From Spirosoma lacussanchae (GTDB lineage: Bacteria > Bacteroidota > Bacteroidia > Cytophagales > Spirosomataceae): DNA of 64,000 bases. Where the stretch lies: assembly GCF_005870035.1 (NCBI RefSeq), contig NZ_SWJG01000001.1, forward strand, positions 1,847,639 through 1,911,638, read 5' to 3'. Below, piece by piece: positions 1-9,151 of this stretch. The notes below the pieces were generated by a model, which searched no databases, was not told the origin of the DNA, and was given only the letters and a program-made list of their open reading frames with translations. The stretch's first letter is position 1. Every line of letters begins with the position of its first letter. Position numbers and translations under genes: made by a program.

Positions 1-267
1 CCATTTTTTCGTGATCTTGATCCGGCGCGCTGGCATGAGCACCACCCGTACCAGCGGCATGTGGGCCTGTATGGCTACCGGGCCGATATACTGGAAAAAA
101 TTGCCGCACTGCCCATCATGCCCCTTCAGCAGGCTGAATCGCTGGAGCAGCTGGCCTGGCTGGAAGCGGGGTACTGCATCAAACTGGTGACGACTGTTCA
201 CCAGAGCCAGGCCGTAGATGATCCATCTGACATTGACCGGGCTTTGCAGAGTAGCCGGCAGGGCTAA
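1..267 (+). CDS. kdsB: 3-deoxy-manno-octulosonate cytidylyltransferase (CMP-KDO synthetase), C-terminal part
   Basis: The frame is open from the window edge, so the 5' part of the gene is missing. The 88 visible residues carry the KdsB C-terminal signature: a HVGLYGYR segment, then the PLQQAESLEQLAWLEAGY block and a T..S.AVDDPSDIDRA ending, which form the dimerisation and substrate-binding end of the family. KdsB couples KDO to CMP in the cytosol, activating the sugar for lipid A inner-core synthesis, as expected for a Gram-negative envelope. The thiamine pyrophosphokinase gene follows 33 bp later on the same strand and may be cotranscribed. Recognition is firm although the catalytic N-terminal half is not visible. 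Confidence 0.9.
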   Translation, partial: PFFRDLDPARWHEHHPYQRHVGLYGYRADILEKIAALPIMPLQQAESLEQLAWLEAGYCIKLVTTVHQSQAVDDPSDIDRALQSSRQG

Positions 268-300
268 AATCGTCGTTGTTCTCACGCTGTTCATTCTCGT

Positions 301-963
301 ATGTCGTCTCACCATATCGTTCGTGACAAGCAGGAGCCTGCTTTGCTGATTGCCAACGGCGAAGCCTGCCAGCCCGAACTGCTTGGCCAGCTGCTCGAGT
401 GGAGTCCAACGGTGGTGGTGCTCGACAGTGCTATCTGGCGGGTGCTCGATCTGGGTATTAAAGTAGATGTGCTGCTGGGCGACTTTGACCGGGATCTCGA
501 CCTAGCGACCATCCGGGCGCAGCAATATCCGCTCGACGTGGTTCACACGCCCGACCAGGATAAAACCGATCTGGAGAAAGGAATAGAGTATCTGATCGGC
601 CGGGGTTATCCGGCTGTCAATATCATCTGGGCAACGGGCCGCCGGGCCGACCATAGTCTGACCAATATGACCAATATTGTCAGGTACAAAGACCAGATCC
701 GGATTGTCATGCTCGACGACCACTCCCGCATTTTTCCGCTCGTAGGTCGATTCGAGAAATGGTACGAAGCGGGCACGCCACTCTCCCTGGTTCCGGTGGG
801 AACGGTAACCGGCATAACTACCGAAGGATTGAAATACAACGTACAGAACGATACCATGACCCTCGGCTATCGTACGGGAAGCAGCAACGAAGCAGCCGCC
901 GACGGCTTCGTTCGTGTCGAGGCCCAGACCGGCGATCTGCTGCTCATGGAGTGCTGGGACTAA
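301..963 (+). CDS. thiN: Thiamine pyrophosphokinase (thiamine diphosphokinase)
   Basis: A 220-residue cytosolic enzyme that transfers pyrophosphate from ATP to thiamine, giving the active cofactor. Family motifs are in order: LGDFDR near residues 59-64, the TPDQDKTDLEK block at 83-93 and GRRADHSL at 113-120, followed by the beta-sandwich C-terminal thiamine-binding half. Length is typical. The ATG at 301 lies 33 bp after the kdsB stop with no obvious promoter between, so cotranscription is likely. The gene converges on the C25 peptidase gene, whose stop is 25 bp away. Confidence 0.9.
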   Translation: MSSHHIVRDKQEPALLIANGEACQPELLGQLLEWSPTVVVLDSAIWRVLDLGIKVDVLLGDFDRDLDLATIRAQQYPLDVVHTPDQDKTDLEKGIEYLIGRGYPAVNIIWATGRRADHSLTNMTNIVRYKDQIRIVMLDDHSRIFPLVGRFEKWYEAGTPLSLVPVGTVTGITTEGLKYNVQNDTMTLGYRTGSSNEAAADGFVRVEAQTGDLLLMECWD

Positions 964-988
964 CCGCTGCCGGGGCGTTGGAACCGGG

Positions 989-3900
989 TTAGGGCACCCG
1001 TACCAGTCGGCCCTGGGGGAGCGGTGGGGCGGGCACTACCCAGCCATCGTTGATCACCAATCGGTACAGATACACACCCGCCGGCGCGTCCTCGCCGGTA
1101 TCGGCGCGCCCGTCCCATACCCATTCATTCAGCCCAACCCGGGCCGTTTGTCCGGTCGTACGGCTGCGCAGATGCCGGACCGGTCGACCCTTCAGATCCG
1201 TAATGACAAGCTGCACCTCGTTTGGAGCGCGTTCGCCTGTGAGCGAAAACGAGAAAACAACCTGATCGCGGAACGGATTGGGGTAAGCCGTAAAGTCGGT
1301 AAGCGCCGGGGCTCGTACCACCCGAAATCGCGTTCGATAGGGTACGGCCACGTTCCCGACGGCATCCTGTGCCGTAGCAATGAGGCCATAGTCGCCTTCA
1401 GCCAGCGATGCCGACTGGTACCGCACCCGGAATACATTATCGGCACCGGCTGGCTGGATCCAGGCGTTTTCCCAGCTAAGCCGCTCCCAGGTCAACTGCC
1501 CGGGGCGTTGTAGCAGCAGAGCCATACCGGTGGTGTCGCGTCGGCGTAGCGAGCGGTTATCATCGGCCACCAGGATGTCTAGCACCGGATTAGCCGACAC
1601 CACGGCACCCTCGTTGATCCGAGCCCCGTCGAACGCCACTTCCAGCAGCGGGGCCAGTTGATCGGCCTGCACCGGCAGGGGGAGGTCGAGTGTATTATTC
1701 AGCAGCGAATACTCGGCTTGCAGGCCGGGGTTGACCGTCATCATGAGCCGGTTCAGCCCGGGTATCGACACGGTCGGTACGTGCACCGTAAACCGGATTG
1801 TATCGCCGGGAGCGGGGGCTTTAATCCGGAATCGACTGAGTTGGGGCTGGGGGAGACGGGCCCCGTAAAGAACCTGCTGCACGACCAGGGAGTCCTGGAA
1901 AGGATGCGGACTGAGGTTCGTAAAAGCCACCGGAACCGCTACACTATCACCCTGGCGCAGGTCATTCGTCGCCAGGGCTGTCGATAGCCAGACTTGTCCT
2001 TCGGGCAGGCCTTTGTTGGCCGCGGCCGGATGGTAGGTAAACTGTGCCGACTGCCAGGGTGCCTCTGCCGACAGGACGGGCCGTACGCGCCAGAAATAGC
2101 GGGTCGGTGCGGGGCCGGTGAGCGTAGCCGGTACCGACAGGCCGTTCTGAGCCGTGAGCTGCCAGGATAGCCGACCGGGACTGGTAAACCGGGCACTCGT
2201 ATCGAGTTCAACCGTATACAGCTGCTGTGGCTGCCCAAACGGCTGGGCAATGAGCCGGATTTGCCGCTCGGCGATAACCGCCGACATCGGCGGGTAGATA
2301 AGCCGGGGTAGCTGACCGGGTACGGTTAGTTCGGCCTGTAGTTGATTGTTGGTTCGGTTCACTTCCGGAATCGCATCAACACGGTCGGCCGGGTTCAGAG
2401 ACAGGTCGAATCGGTTGGCGCCTTCGGTAGTACGCTCATTCGGAATGGTTAGGCTTATGGTGTCGCGGTAAGCAACGGTGCTGGGCCAGCTCAGGTTATA
2501 CACGCCCGATTCGCGGCCCTGGATAAACCGGCGTATCCGTATCGGCAACCGGCCAGCCTGGTAGCGGCCCGTGTTCTGGATGACTACCCGGATCGTGACC
2601 GAATCGCTGGCGCTGGTCAGCGCCCCACCGTCTGTTCCCTCGATCCGTAGTCCACCTGGTACAAATCCATAGTCGGGTGTGGGAAACGGAAACGGGCGGA
2701 TTGCGGGGTCGCCCTGTAAAACCATTTGCTGGGCATTGGCCAGGGCCAGACCTGTCGGGGTGTCGGTCAGGATGCGCCGGATGGTCTCCTGCTGAAGCTC
2801 TCCGATGGACCGGTCGAGCCAGGTGCTGTCGGTCAGTAGACCGTAAAACACGGTGCTGTACTGATCGAGGGTGCTGATGTAGCCGAGGTGACTTTGGGCA
2901 ATGGCCGCGATGGCTCCCCGTTCGGGCGTCAGTATCCAGTCGGTGGTGAGGGTGGGGCGGCCGAAGAAGAAATTGCCGATAGCACAGCCATTAATCAATA
3001 GAACCGGGTAGCGGCCCCGGTTCCGGTAGCCCAGTGCATCATCTGAGCAGAACCCAATATTCAGGTCGGTCACCGACAGGCCCGCGTGACCAAAAAACGT
3101 AATCAGCCCAAGGCCTTCGTTCACCTGCGGGGCAATATTGAGGTTTTCGGTGGGGGTCGTCGTCTGTTTGTTTACGGTTGCTACCCGAGCGCCCAGCGCG
3201 GCTCCCGTGGCCTGGCGCCCGTAGGCATCGACCAGCGACCTGAACAACCTGGATTCGTCGGGTGAGGTGCCTCCGCTGAGGTGAAGCAGCTGTTTGCGCC
3301 AGGGGGTGTCGGTGGGGAGCTGTTCGTATTCGATTACCTTGTTCAGGTAAGCCAGTACATCGTCCGGGGTGGCGGCATTAATACGGCCCGTTGGCAGGCG
3401 GGGGACGTCGCGGAGGGCACCGTCCAGACCGGCCGTCAGCGCTGCGTCCGAACTGGGGAACCCCATCGTCATGACCATATCCAGCCCGGCCTGGTCGGGG
3501 TTTTGCCGCACCCCCGCTGCACTGCGGCTCCGGCCCAGCAGCAACAGAAATTCGGGCGGTGCCGCGCCGGATGCCCGACTCTGCCGCAGGAGCTGATCAG
3601 CGAAACGCCGGATGGCCAGGGGGTGCCGTTCGCCGTAGCTATACTGATCGATCAGCTGCGACATGGTTACGGTCAGCGTATCGAAGCCGCCCCCCGCGGC
3701 CGACGCCCGGTAAGCGGCATAGTCCCGTACGGCGTTGGTACTACGGGCTGTTGGCCGCATCAGGTTTTCGTGGGTGACAATCAGATAGGTAGGCCGCCGG
3801 TTGCGCCAGTCGACGAACGTGACGGGCCGAATGTCCGGGACCGGGTCGACCTGGCTACTGCAAAGAATGATCCGCTCCTGATCGGTGCCAGGCACGATGA

Positions 3901-4999
3901 GCCGGGCGGTGGAGCCGGTCTGCCGGTGCTGGATCAGCGTGGGCGCGTTGGGGTCTGTGATGTCGAAAAATCGGGCCGCAGCCGGAACATCCAGGATAAC
4001 GAGCCGCGACCGACCGGCCGAATGGGGTGGCAACCGAAACAGACACTGCGACTGGTTACTGGCCGTGAGTTGTTGCGGATAGCGAAGCCGCAGGTACGAC
4101 AGGGAGTAGCGGTTTCCATCAGCGGCCGCGGTCGATACCAGCAACTGATTGTCGGAACCGACGTCCTGCCAGCTGAGGGTATCGCGGAGGTGAGCGTTGG
4201 CGTAGAGAGAAAAAATGGCCGAACCAAACAGCCGCTGGGCGTCAGCCGCTGGTCCCACCCGTCCCTCCACCCGGTGGGTGGTGTAATCGCGGCCGGTCAG
4301 CAGGATGTCGAGCTGGGGGGGCGGCCCCGATCGATACGGGTTGGATACCAGGAAACCGGCCGTGTAAGGGACGCTCTGCTGAATGACACCCGTATGCCCT
4401 TCGCCGGGTTCGTAGTGACTGTATTCTAGTTTGGGCGGTATCCCGGCTGCGTAACCGGGGTAGGTATCGGTGAATAGTCGAAGCTCCTCCGCCCAATGGT
4501 ACTCGACCGGTTGCAGGTCTGCTGCCGTTGTGTCGGTAAAGGTAGTCATCCGCCGACCCGCGGGACCTCCCGATCGCCAGGTCAGAAAATAAGCGGTCGT
4601 GTCGCTGAACAGGCTGTAGTACGTATGCGGCTGCGCCGGTCCGGGCTGGTCAGCGTCACTCCGGTACAGCGCCGAATCGGCGAGACCATCGTTGCCGCGG
4701 CCATAGAACTCGATGTAGTCGTCCGGATCGAATCGACCGTCGGTTTCGTCTACTACCCGAATGGCCTGCTCTCTTCCCCGATGAAATAGCTGTATGGTCT
4801 TTGGGTCGATGGCCTGTACAACCACCCCCCGTTTTTGCAGATCCTGGCTCGTAATGCGGTAGAGACCCGGCTGAGCTATGGAAATTTTGTAGTAAGATTG
4901 GCTGTATGTAATCCATTCATTACCAGCTGGTGAGGGCTGGGCAGAGATAGTTGAGCCAGCGAGCCAGCAGAACATCGTAAAGGCATCTAGTCGAAGCAT
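989..4999 (-). CDS. porU2: Gingipain-family (C25) peptidase with type IX secretion C-terminal domain, PorU2-like
   Basis: A 1336-residue exported protein. It has an N-terminal hydrophobic signal ending near STISAQ, a long beta-rich N-terminal half, a C25 caspase-fold domain, Ig-like repeats, and a C-terminal type A sorting-domain-like module starting at YPNPF (about residue 1239). The catalytic dyad is visible: His in FFGHAG (about 638) and Cys in LLINGCAIGNFF (about 672). C25 proteins of this size in Cytophagales are usually named type IX secretion sortase PorU2; PorU itself removes sorting domains at the cell surface. Whether this one is a sortase or a secreted protease cannot be decided from sequence alone. 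It is divergent from padR. Confidence 0.8.
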   Translation of the reverse strand: MLRLDAFTMFCWLAGSTISAQPSPAGNEWITYSQSYYKISIAQPGLYRITSQDLQKRGVVVQAIDPKTIQLFHRGREQAIRVVDETDGRFDPDDYIEFYGRGNDGLADSALYRSDADQPGPAQPHTYYSLFSDTTAYFLTWRSGGPAGRRMTTFTDTTAADLQPVEYHWAEELRLFTDTYPGYAAGIPPKLEYSHYEPGEGHTGVIQQSVPYTAGFLVSNPYRSGPPPQLDILLTGRDYTTHRVEGRVGPAADAQRLFGSAIFSLYANAHLRDTLSWQDVGSDNQLLVSTAAADGNRYSLSYLRLRYPQQLTASNQSQCLFRLPPHSAGRSRLVILDVPAAARFFDITDPNAPTLIQHRQTGSTARLIVPGTDQERIILCSSQVDPVPDIRPVTFVDWRNRRPTYLIVTHENLMRPTARSTNAVRDYAAYRASAAGGGFDTLTVTMSQLIDQYSYGERHPLAIRRFADQLLRQSRASGAAPPEFLLLLGRSRSAAGVRQNPDQAGLDMVMTMGFPSSDAALTAGLDGALRDVPRLPTGRINAATPDDVLAYLNKVIEYEQLPTDTPWRKQLLHLSGGTSPDESRLFRSLVDAYGRQATGAALGARVATVNKQTTTPTENLNIAPQVNEGLGLITFFGHAGLSVTDLNIGFCSDDALGYRNRGRYPVLLINGCAIGNFFFGRPTLTTDWILTPERGAIAAIAQSHLGYISTLDQYSTVFYGLLTDSTWLDRSIGELQQETIRRILTDTPTGLALANAQQMVLQGDPAIRPFPFPTPDYGFVPGGLRIEGTDGGALTSASDSVTIRVVIQNTGRYQAGRLPIRIRRFIQGRESGVYNLSWPSTVAYRDTISLTIPNERTTEGANRFDLSLNPADRVDAIPEVNRTNNQLQAELTVPGQLPRLIYPPMSAVIAERQIRLIAQPFGQPQQLYTVELDTSARFTSPGRLSWQLTAQNGLSVPATLTGPAPTRYFWRVRPVLSAEAPWQSAQFTYHPAAANKGLPEGQVWLSTALATNDLRQGDSVAVPVAFTNLSPHPFQDSLVVQQVLYGARLPQPQLSRFRIKAPAPGDTIRFTVHVPTVSIPGLNRLMMTVNPGLQAEYSLLNNTLDLPLPVQADQLAPLLEVAFDGARINEGAVVSANPVLDILVADDNRSLRRRDTTGMALLLQRPGQLTWERLSWENAWIQPAGADNVFRVRYQSASLAEGDYGLIATAQDAVGNVAVPYRTRFRVVRAPALTDFTAYPNPFRDQVVFSFSLTGERAPNEVQLVITDLKGRPVRHLRSRTTGQTARVGLNEWVWDGRADTGEDAPAGVYLYRLVINDGWVVPAPPLPQGRLVRVP

Positions 5000-5117
5000 A
5001 GCGGTGGGTAATCAGTCGAAATATACATACTGTTCTAGCTTGTATATAAAAAGCGTCTGCCGTTCAGCCCGTTATAGCACCATTAATCATGGAAAAACAA
5101 GATATTTAATAAAGTAC

Positions 5118-5149
5118 CTTGTATCGCATAGTACCTTATGCTACCTTTG
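5118..5149 (+). promoter_or_regulatory. Promoter of the padR-pspC unit
   Basis: A -7 element TACCTTTG (5142-5149) fits the Bacteroidota consensus TAnnTTTG. CTTG at 5118-5121, 20 nt upstream, serves as the -33 element. Transcription would start near 5156, so the upstream TTG codon at 5119 cannot be the start and the ATG at 5182 is chosen. Confidence 0.55.
5126..5141. promoter_or_regulatory. Candidate PadR operator inside the promoter spacer
   Basis: The inverted repeat GCATA-6 nt-TATGC lies exactly between the -33 and -7 elements of the padR promoter. PadR-family proteins commonly repress their own promoter through short spaced palindromes, so this is a natural autorepression site. TACCTT also occurs three times here (5115, 5132, 5142). 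The binding is inferred. Confidence 0.4.
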
Positions 5150-5181
5150 ATGTATCAATTTTAACGCAATCCCGTACACCG

Positions 5182-5592
5182 ATGAATATAGAAAATGCTC
5201 AGGTGCAGATGCGCAAGGGAATATTGGAGTTCTGCATTCTGCACATCATATCGCGGGGCGAGGTATATGCCTCCGATATGCTCGACGAGCTAACCTCCGC
5301 CCGAATCATGGTGGTAGAAGGTACGCTCTACCCGCTGCTGACCCGCCTGAAAAATGCGGGCCTGCTCGACTATAAATGGGTAGAATCGACCTCCGGACCG
5401 CCCCGCAAGTATTATATCCTGACTGACCTGGGCCGTAACTCGCTCGACGCGCTGAACGATACCTGGCAGGAGTTATCGGAGTCGGTACATTCTATTGTGA
5501 GCAAAACTGACCAGCACCGCAAGCCCACCAACGGGAACACCCCCGTTGCGGCATCCGTCGATCCCATCAACCCTTCTTCTGCAACCAACTAA
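5182..5592 (+). CDS. PadR-family transcriptional regulator
   Basis: A 136-residue winged-helix regulator. The N-terminal PadR domain is clear: MRKGILEFCILHII, then ASDMLDELTSA, VVEGTLYPLLTRLKNAGLLDYKW and GPPRKYYILTDLGR. The tail is short and polar. The ATG at 5182 is preferred over an upstream in-frame TTG because a good promoter overlaps that codon. The gene sits 48 bp before the PspC/DUF2807 gene, a common Bacteroidota pairing, and probably controls itself and that gene in response to envelope state; the signal is unknown. Confidence 0.9.
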   Translation: MNIENAQVQMRKGILEFCILHIISRGEVYASDMLDELTSARIMVVEGTLYPLLTRLKNAGLLDYKWVESTSGPPRKYYILTDLGRNSLDALNDTWQELSESVHSIVSKTDQHRKPTNGNTPVAASVDPINPSSATN

Positions 5593-5615
5593 CCCGACCT
5601 AAACCAGTAAAAGGA

Positions 5616-5631
5616 CCGGACTGAAGTCCGG
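5616..5631 (+). repeat. Small hairpin in the padR-pspC gap
   Basis: CCGGAC and GTCCGG pair around a TGAA tetraloop, 9 bp before the ATG at 5641. It may modulate translation of the PspC protein or processing of the bicistronic message. There is no T-run, so it is not a typical terminator. Confidence 0.35.
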
Positions 5632-5640
5632 GTTACGACC

Positions 5641-8154
5641 ATGAAAAAGACAATCAGCATCAACATCAGTGGTGTCATCTTCCACATCGAAGAAGATGGC
5701 TATGATAAACTGAGAAATTACCTGACTTCGGTTCAGCAGTATTTCTCAACCTACGAGGACAGCCAGGAGATTGTGACTGACATAGAGAACCGAATTGCCG
5801 AAAAACTGCTGGCCAAGTTGAAAGCAACCGGCAATCAGGTGGTTTCGCTCGATGACGTCAACGAACTGGTGGCGGCCATGGGTACGGTTTCTGATTTCGA
5901 AGCGGTAGAAGAAGAAGAAGTGCTGGTCACCAACGGCGGGCGCAACTCAGCCTTCAACAGCGGCCAGAAAGCCCCCGGCGCATCTGCCACTGCAACTGGC
6001 GGCTCGTCATCTGCATTCAGTGGGCAGCCCGCCGGTACCTACGGAGAGCCCCGCCGGCTGGTGCGCGACCTGCGCCGGAAGACCCTGGGCGGGGTAGCGG
6101 CCGGTCTGGCCCACTACTTCAACATCGACGTCGTCTGGATCCGGCTCATCTTCTTGACCCTGTTTCTGGCCCTGCCGCCCGTTGGTGAAGGGTTTGGAGC
6201 CAGCATATCGGGCTTCGCTCTGTTCATCTACATTGCCATGTGGATTGCGCTGCCGGGTGTAATGACCATCGAAGAGGACAAGACGGTGAAGAAGTTTTAC
6301 CGGAACCCCGAAGATAAAGTGCTGGGCGGGGTAGCGTCGGGGATCGCGGCTTACTTCGGTATCGACACGGGAGTCGTACGGCTGCTGTTCGTCCTGGGTA
6401 TCGTGTTCTTCGGGGTGGGCTTTCTGCTGTACGTTGTTCTGTGGATGGTAGCTCCTACGGCTAAAACGCTGACCGAGAAGATGGAAATGCAGGGACAGCC
6501 CATTACGCTCTCAAACATTGAGTCGAGCATCAAGCAGAACCTGAACATCAACGAGTCGCCGAATAACGAAAGTACCCTGACCCGTATTCTGCTGTTCCCC
6601 TTCCGGGCCATCGCTACGATCATTGGAGGCCTTGGCAGCGCACTCGGTCCCTTGCTGAACGGCGTCGTGGCGGTAATCCGGGTCTTCGCCGGGATTATCT
6701 GTCTGGTCATTGCGTTCGCGCTGATGATTGCCTGTCTGGCCATAACCGGTGCCGCCTTCGGTATTGAGTCGGGGGCGGAGTTTGGTGATATTCCAATCGG
6801 ATTTGTACGGGCCGATATTACCATGCCCATGATTGTAGCGGCCTTTGCCGTTGGTATGATTCAGGCCTTCGCCGTGGCGGTACTGGGTGTCATGCTGATC
6901 ACGACACGGCCGCTCATCAGCAGCCGTACCGCGCTGACGCTGGGCGGGGTTTATCTGGTCAGCCTGGTCATTCTGCTGGGCACCGTCAGTCCGCTGATCA
7001 GCAGCTTCCAGCGCAGTGGTACCGTTGAAGAAACCAAAACGCTGACCATAGCAGCCGCTATACCGACTTTCGAACTGGCCGAAATGAATGCCGACGATTG
7101 GAGACCATCCATCGAACTGAAAGGGTACGAAGGGTCAACGATCAGTCTGGTACAACGCTTTCGGGCGCAGGGTAGCAGCCGTGCCAACGCACAGGCTAAC
7201 GCCCGCCAGATCGACTACCGATACACAGTTCGCGATTCGGTGATCGCGTTTGAGAATACCATTACGCTGAAACCAAAATCACGCTTCCGGGCCCAGGATC
7301 TGGATATGGAGGTGATGCTGCCTTATGAGAAACCGTTCCGTATGTCGAAAGACTTTGCCCTGTTTATCCGGAATGAGTTCGGGGGTAAAGAAATTGACCG
7401 GATGGAAGCCAGCATCTGGAAGTTCACCAAAAACGACGGACTGGTTTGCCTCAACTTCCCGCGCGAAAAAGACCGCAGCTACGACGGGAACGACGAGGAC
7501 AACGACGTAACTGACCTGACCGACGACGTGCAGAATGCCGTAGCTAACGAGCTGGGCGATGATTTCGACGACATCGGTAGCAACACCCGCCAGTTCAACG
7601 TGAGCAACTTCTCGAAGGTCGACGTAGGGGGCGCTTTCGTAGTACGGTTCCGCAAAGGCGATACGTATAAAGTGGTGGCCGACGGCCGCGAAGATGACCT
7701 CGAAGATGTCAGCGTGAAGGTCAGTGGTAATACCCTCGACGTGTCGGTCGATCGGCGGGGTATCTTCGACTGGAAGAACCGAAAGCGCATCGGGCTGACG
7801 ATTACCGTACCTGCGATTGACGAGCTGAAACTATCGGGCGCATCGAAAGCGAACCTGACCGGCTTCGGGTCCTACAATAAGCTGAACATTGGTATGAGCG
7901 GAGCCTGCCGTACGGTTTTCGACGGAGATGTCACTGACCTGACCATCGATCTGTCGGGGGCGTCGAATATCGTGCTGCGGGGCCGGGCCACCCGGGTAGA
8001 AGCTGATTTGAGCGGAGCCAGCAAAATCGAAGCCACCAGCATGCAGATCGAGAAAGCTACTATCGATGCCAGCGGAGCCAGCCATGCGACCCTGGGTCAG
8101 GTCGGCTCGCTGGACTCCGAAACGTCGGGTGCCAGTAAGGTAACCCGTCAGTAA
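5641..8154 (+). CDS. Double PspC-domain membrane protein with C-terminal DUF2807 (GIN) adhesin-like domain
   Basis: An 837-residue envelope protein. An N-terminal cytosolic region of about 95 residues is followed by a Gly/Ser/Ala-rich linker. Two PspC domains come next (about 141-205 and 217-275), each with the K.LGGVA.G.A.YF.ID signature and hydrophobic helices. Several more membrane segments lie at about 330-450. A large C-terminal region ends in a DUF2807 beta-helix (about 650-835) with recurring SGAS turns. PspC proteins sense or buffer membrane stress. The C-terminal head probably lies in the periplasm. It is regulated with the PadR gene 48 bp upstream. Function beyond envelope stress is inference. 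Confidence 0.85.
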   Translation: MKKTISINISGVIFHIEEDGYDKLRNYLTSVQQYFSTYEDSQEIVTDIENRIAEKLLAKLKATGNQVVSLDDVNELVAAMGTVSDFEAVEEEEVLVTNGGRNSAFNSGQKAPGASATATGGSSSAFSGQPAGTYGEPRRLVRDLRRKTLGGVAAGLAHYFNIDVVWIRLIFLTLFLALPPVGEGFGASISGFALFIYIAMWIALPGVMTIEEDKTVKKFYRNPEDKVLGGVASGIAAYFGIDTGVVRLLFVLGIVFFGVGFLLYVVLWMVAPTAKTLTEKMEMQGQPITLSNIESSIKQNLNINESPNNESTLTRILLFPFRAIATIIGGLGSALGPLLNGVVAVIRVFAGIICLVIAFALMIACLAITGAAFGIESGAEFGDIPIGFVRADITMPMIVAAFAVGMIQAFAVAVLGVMLITTRPLISSRTALTLGGVYLVSLVILLGTVSPLISSFQRSGTVEETKTLTIAAAIPTFELAEMNADDWRPSIELKGYEGSTISLVQRFRAQGSSRANAQANARQIDYRYTVRDSVIAFENTITLKPKSRFRAQDLDMEVMLPYEKPFRMSKDFALFIRNEFGGKEIDRMEASIWKFTKNDGLVCLNFPREKDRSYDGNDEDNDVTDLTDDVQNAVANELGDDFDDIGSNTRQFNVSNFSKVDVGGAFVVRFRKGDTYKVVADGREDDLEDVSVKVSGNTLDVSVDRRGIFDWKNRKRIGLTITVPAIDELKLSGASKANLTGFGSYNKLNIGMSGACRTVFDGDVTDLTIDLSGASNIVLRGRATRVEADLSGASKIEATSMQIEKATIDASGASHATLGQVGSLDSETSGASKVTRQ

Positions 8155-8174
8155 AAGACGCTGCTTTACCCTTC

Positions 8175-8212
8175 GTCAACGGCCCCGGACATACGTGTTC
8201 GGGGCCGTTGAC
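8175..8212 (+). terminator. Strong hairpin after the PspC gene
   Basis: A 16-bp stem (8175-8190 with 8197-8212, one G-T pair) around a 6-nt loop begins 20 bp after the stop. There is no long T-run, so it may stabilise the 3' end or terminate imperfectly. Confidence 0.5.
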
Positions 8213-8967
8213 TGTATGGAGAAAATGCAAAAAGGTATCGTGGCATACATACCACGGCTTAGCTGGCTATTACCAGCGGTCATTGTCTGATTGCGCCGTT
8301 TTTTATCTTACGAAAGACGCTAATCATTTACTGCAAAAAAAGAACGACTATCAAAAGAATAGTCAGATGAATAGCCTATTTGAAAATTTATAGATTTGCT
8401 TTAAGCGAAATGCCAATTGGCTGTAATACAATTATTTCAGAAGGATAAACCTATAACTCTTTGTCTATTCATTTTTGGAAATTTTCAAATATAAATTTAG
8501 GAGAGGTAATTTTCTGACAGGGAAGAAATTGTGTCTTTTTTGTAAGTTGAATGAATAGTTAGAGCTTAGAAAAAATGATGTATTTAGGTGGTAGTTGATG
8601 TTGAAGTGAGTAGCAGTATTAATCAAAATTATTTCAATAGTGTAATACAACAGTTGTCTGATGAATAGTTTTTCGATCAACCCATGTAGGTGATTTTTAA
8701 TGCTATACCTAACGTACATGGGGTTGTGTTAAAAAAATAATGAAAGTAAAGTAGAGAGTTGTATTAAGGTGTAAGGCGCCATTCCGGTTTGTTTTTTTTA
8801 TGGTATAAAGCTTATGGATTTTATAGTATAGGCAATAAAGTACTTGTTCATTTTGTCAGCTACAGTTAGTAGATTTTCGAAATAATAAATATTTGTCTGA
8901 TATATATACTAGACTGGTATATTAATTTTTTTGTCGATTCTTTAGCGTAAGATACAGTAAACTCATA

Positions 8968-9014
8968 AAAATAAAATCACTAAAGTTTACAGGAAATTTT
9001 AGTGATTTTATTTT
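8968..9014. repeat. 17-bp perfect inverted repeat upstream of the tail-collar genes
   Basis: Arms at 8968-8984 and 8998-9014 are perfectly complementary around a 13-nt loop. The right arm ends in TTTT. The motifs GTAAAC and GTTTAC recur at 8958, 8985 and 9017, adding further pairing options. It could be a terminator, a protein-binding site or a mobile-element remnant. Confidence 0.5.
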
Positions 9015-9151
9015 GTGTAAACTTTTTGCGTCTATATTACATCGAATTAATAATTATAGCTACACCGGATTTATGCTAAATGAACGCCTGTGTCAGCTCG
9101 GTTTCATTTTCACCTTTTTAGCTTATTTTTTAACGTTTAACTTATTTTTTC

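Larger units (their letters stand above)
8155..9151. other. AT-rich intergenic stretch of about 1 kb with no supported gene
   Basis: After the hairpin at 8175-8212 the base composition turns strongly AT-rich, unlike the flanking genes. Only short ORFs with AT-driven composition occur (for example 8465-8719, minus) and none resembles a known family. The stretch holds a 17-bp inverted repeat (8968-9014) and probably the promoter region of the tail-collar genes, although no clean TAnnTTTG element was found. The compositional break could mark acquired DNA. Confidence 0.5.

Noticed and set aside
3281..4429. 382-codon plus-strand ORF opposite the C25 peptidase gene
   Set aside because: It is antisense to a clearly coding gene with catalytic motifs, and its own translation has no family features.
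8465..8719. 84-codon minus-strand ORF in the AT-rich gap
   Set aside because: Its amino-acid content merely follows the AT bias (Asn, Ile, Leu, Tyr).
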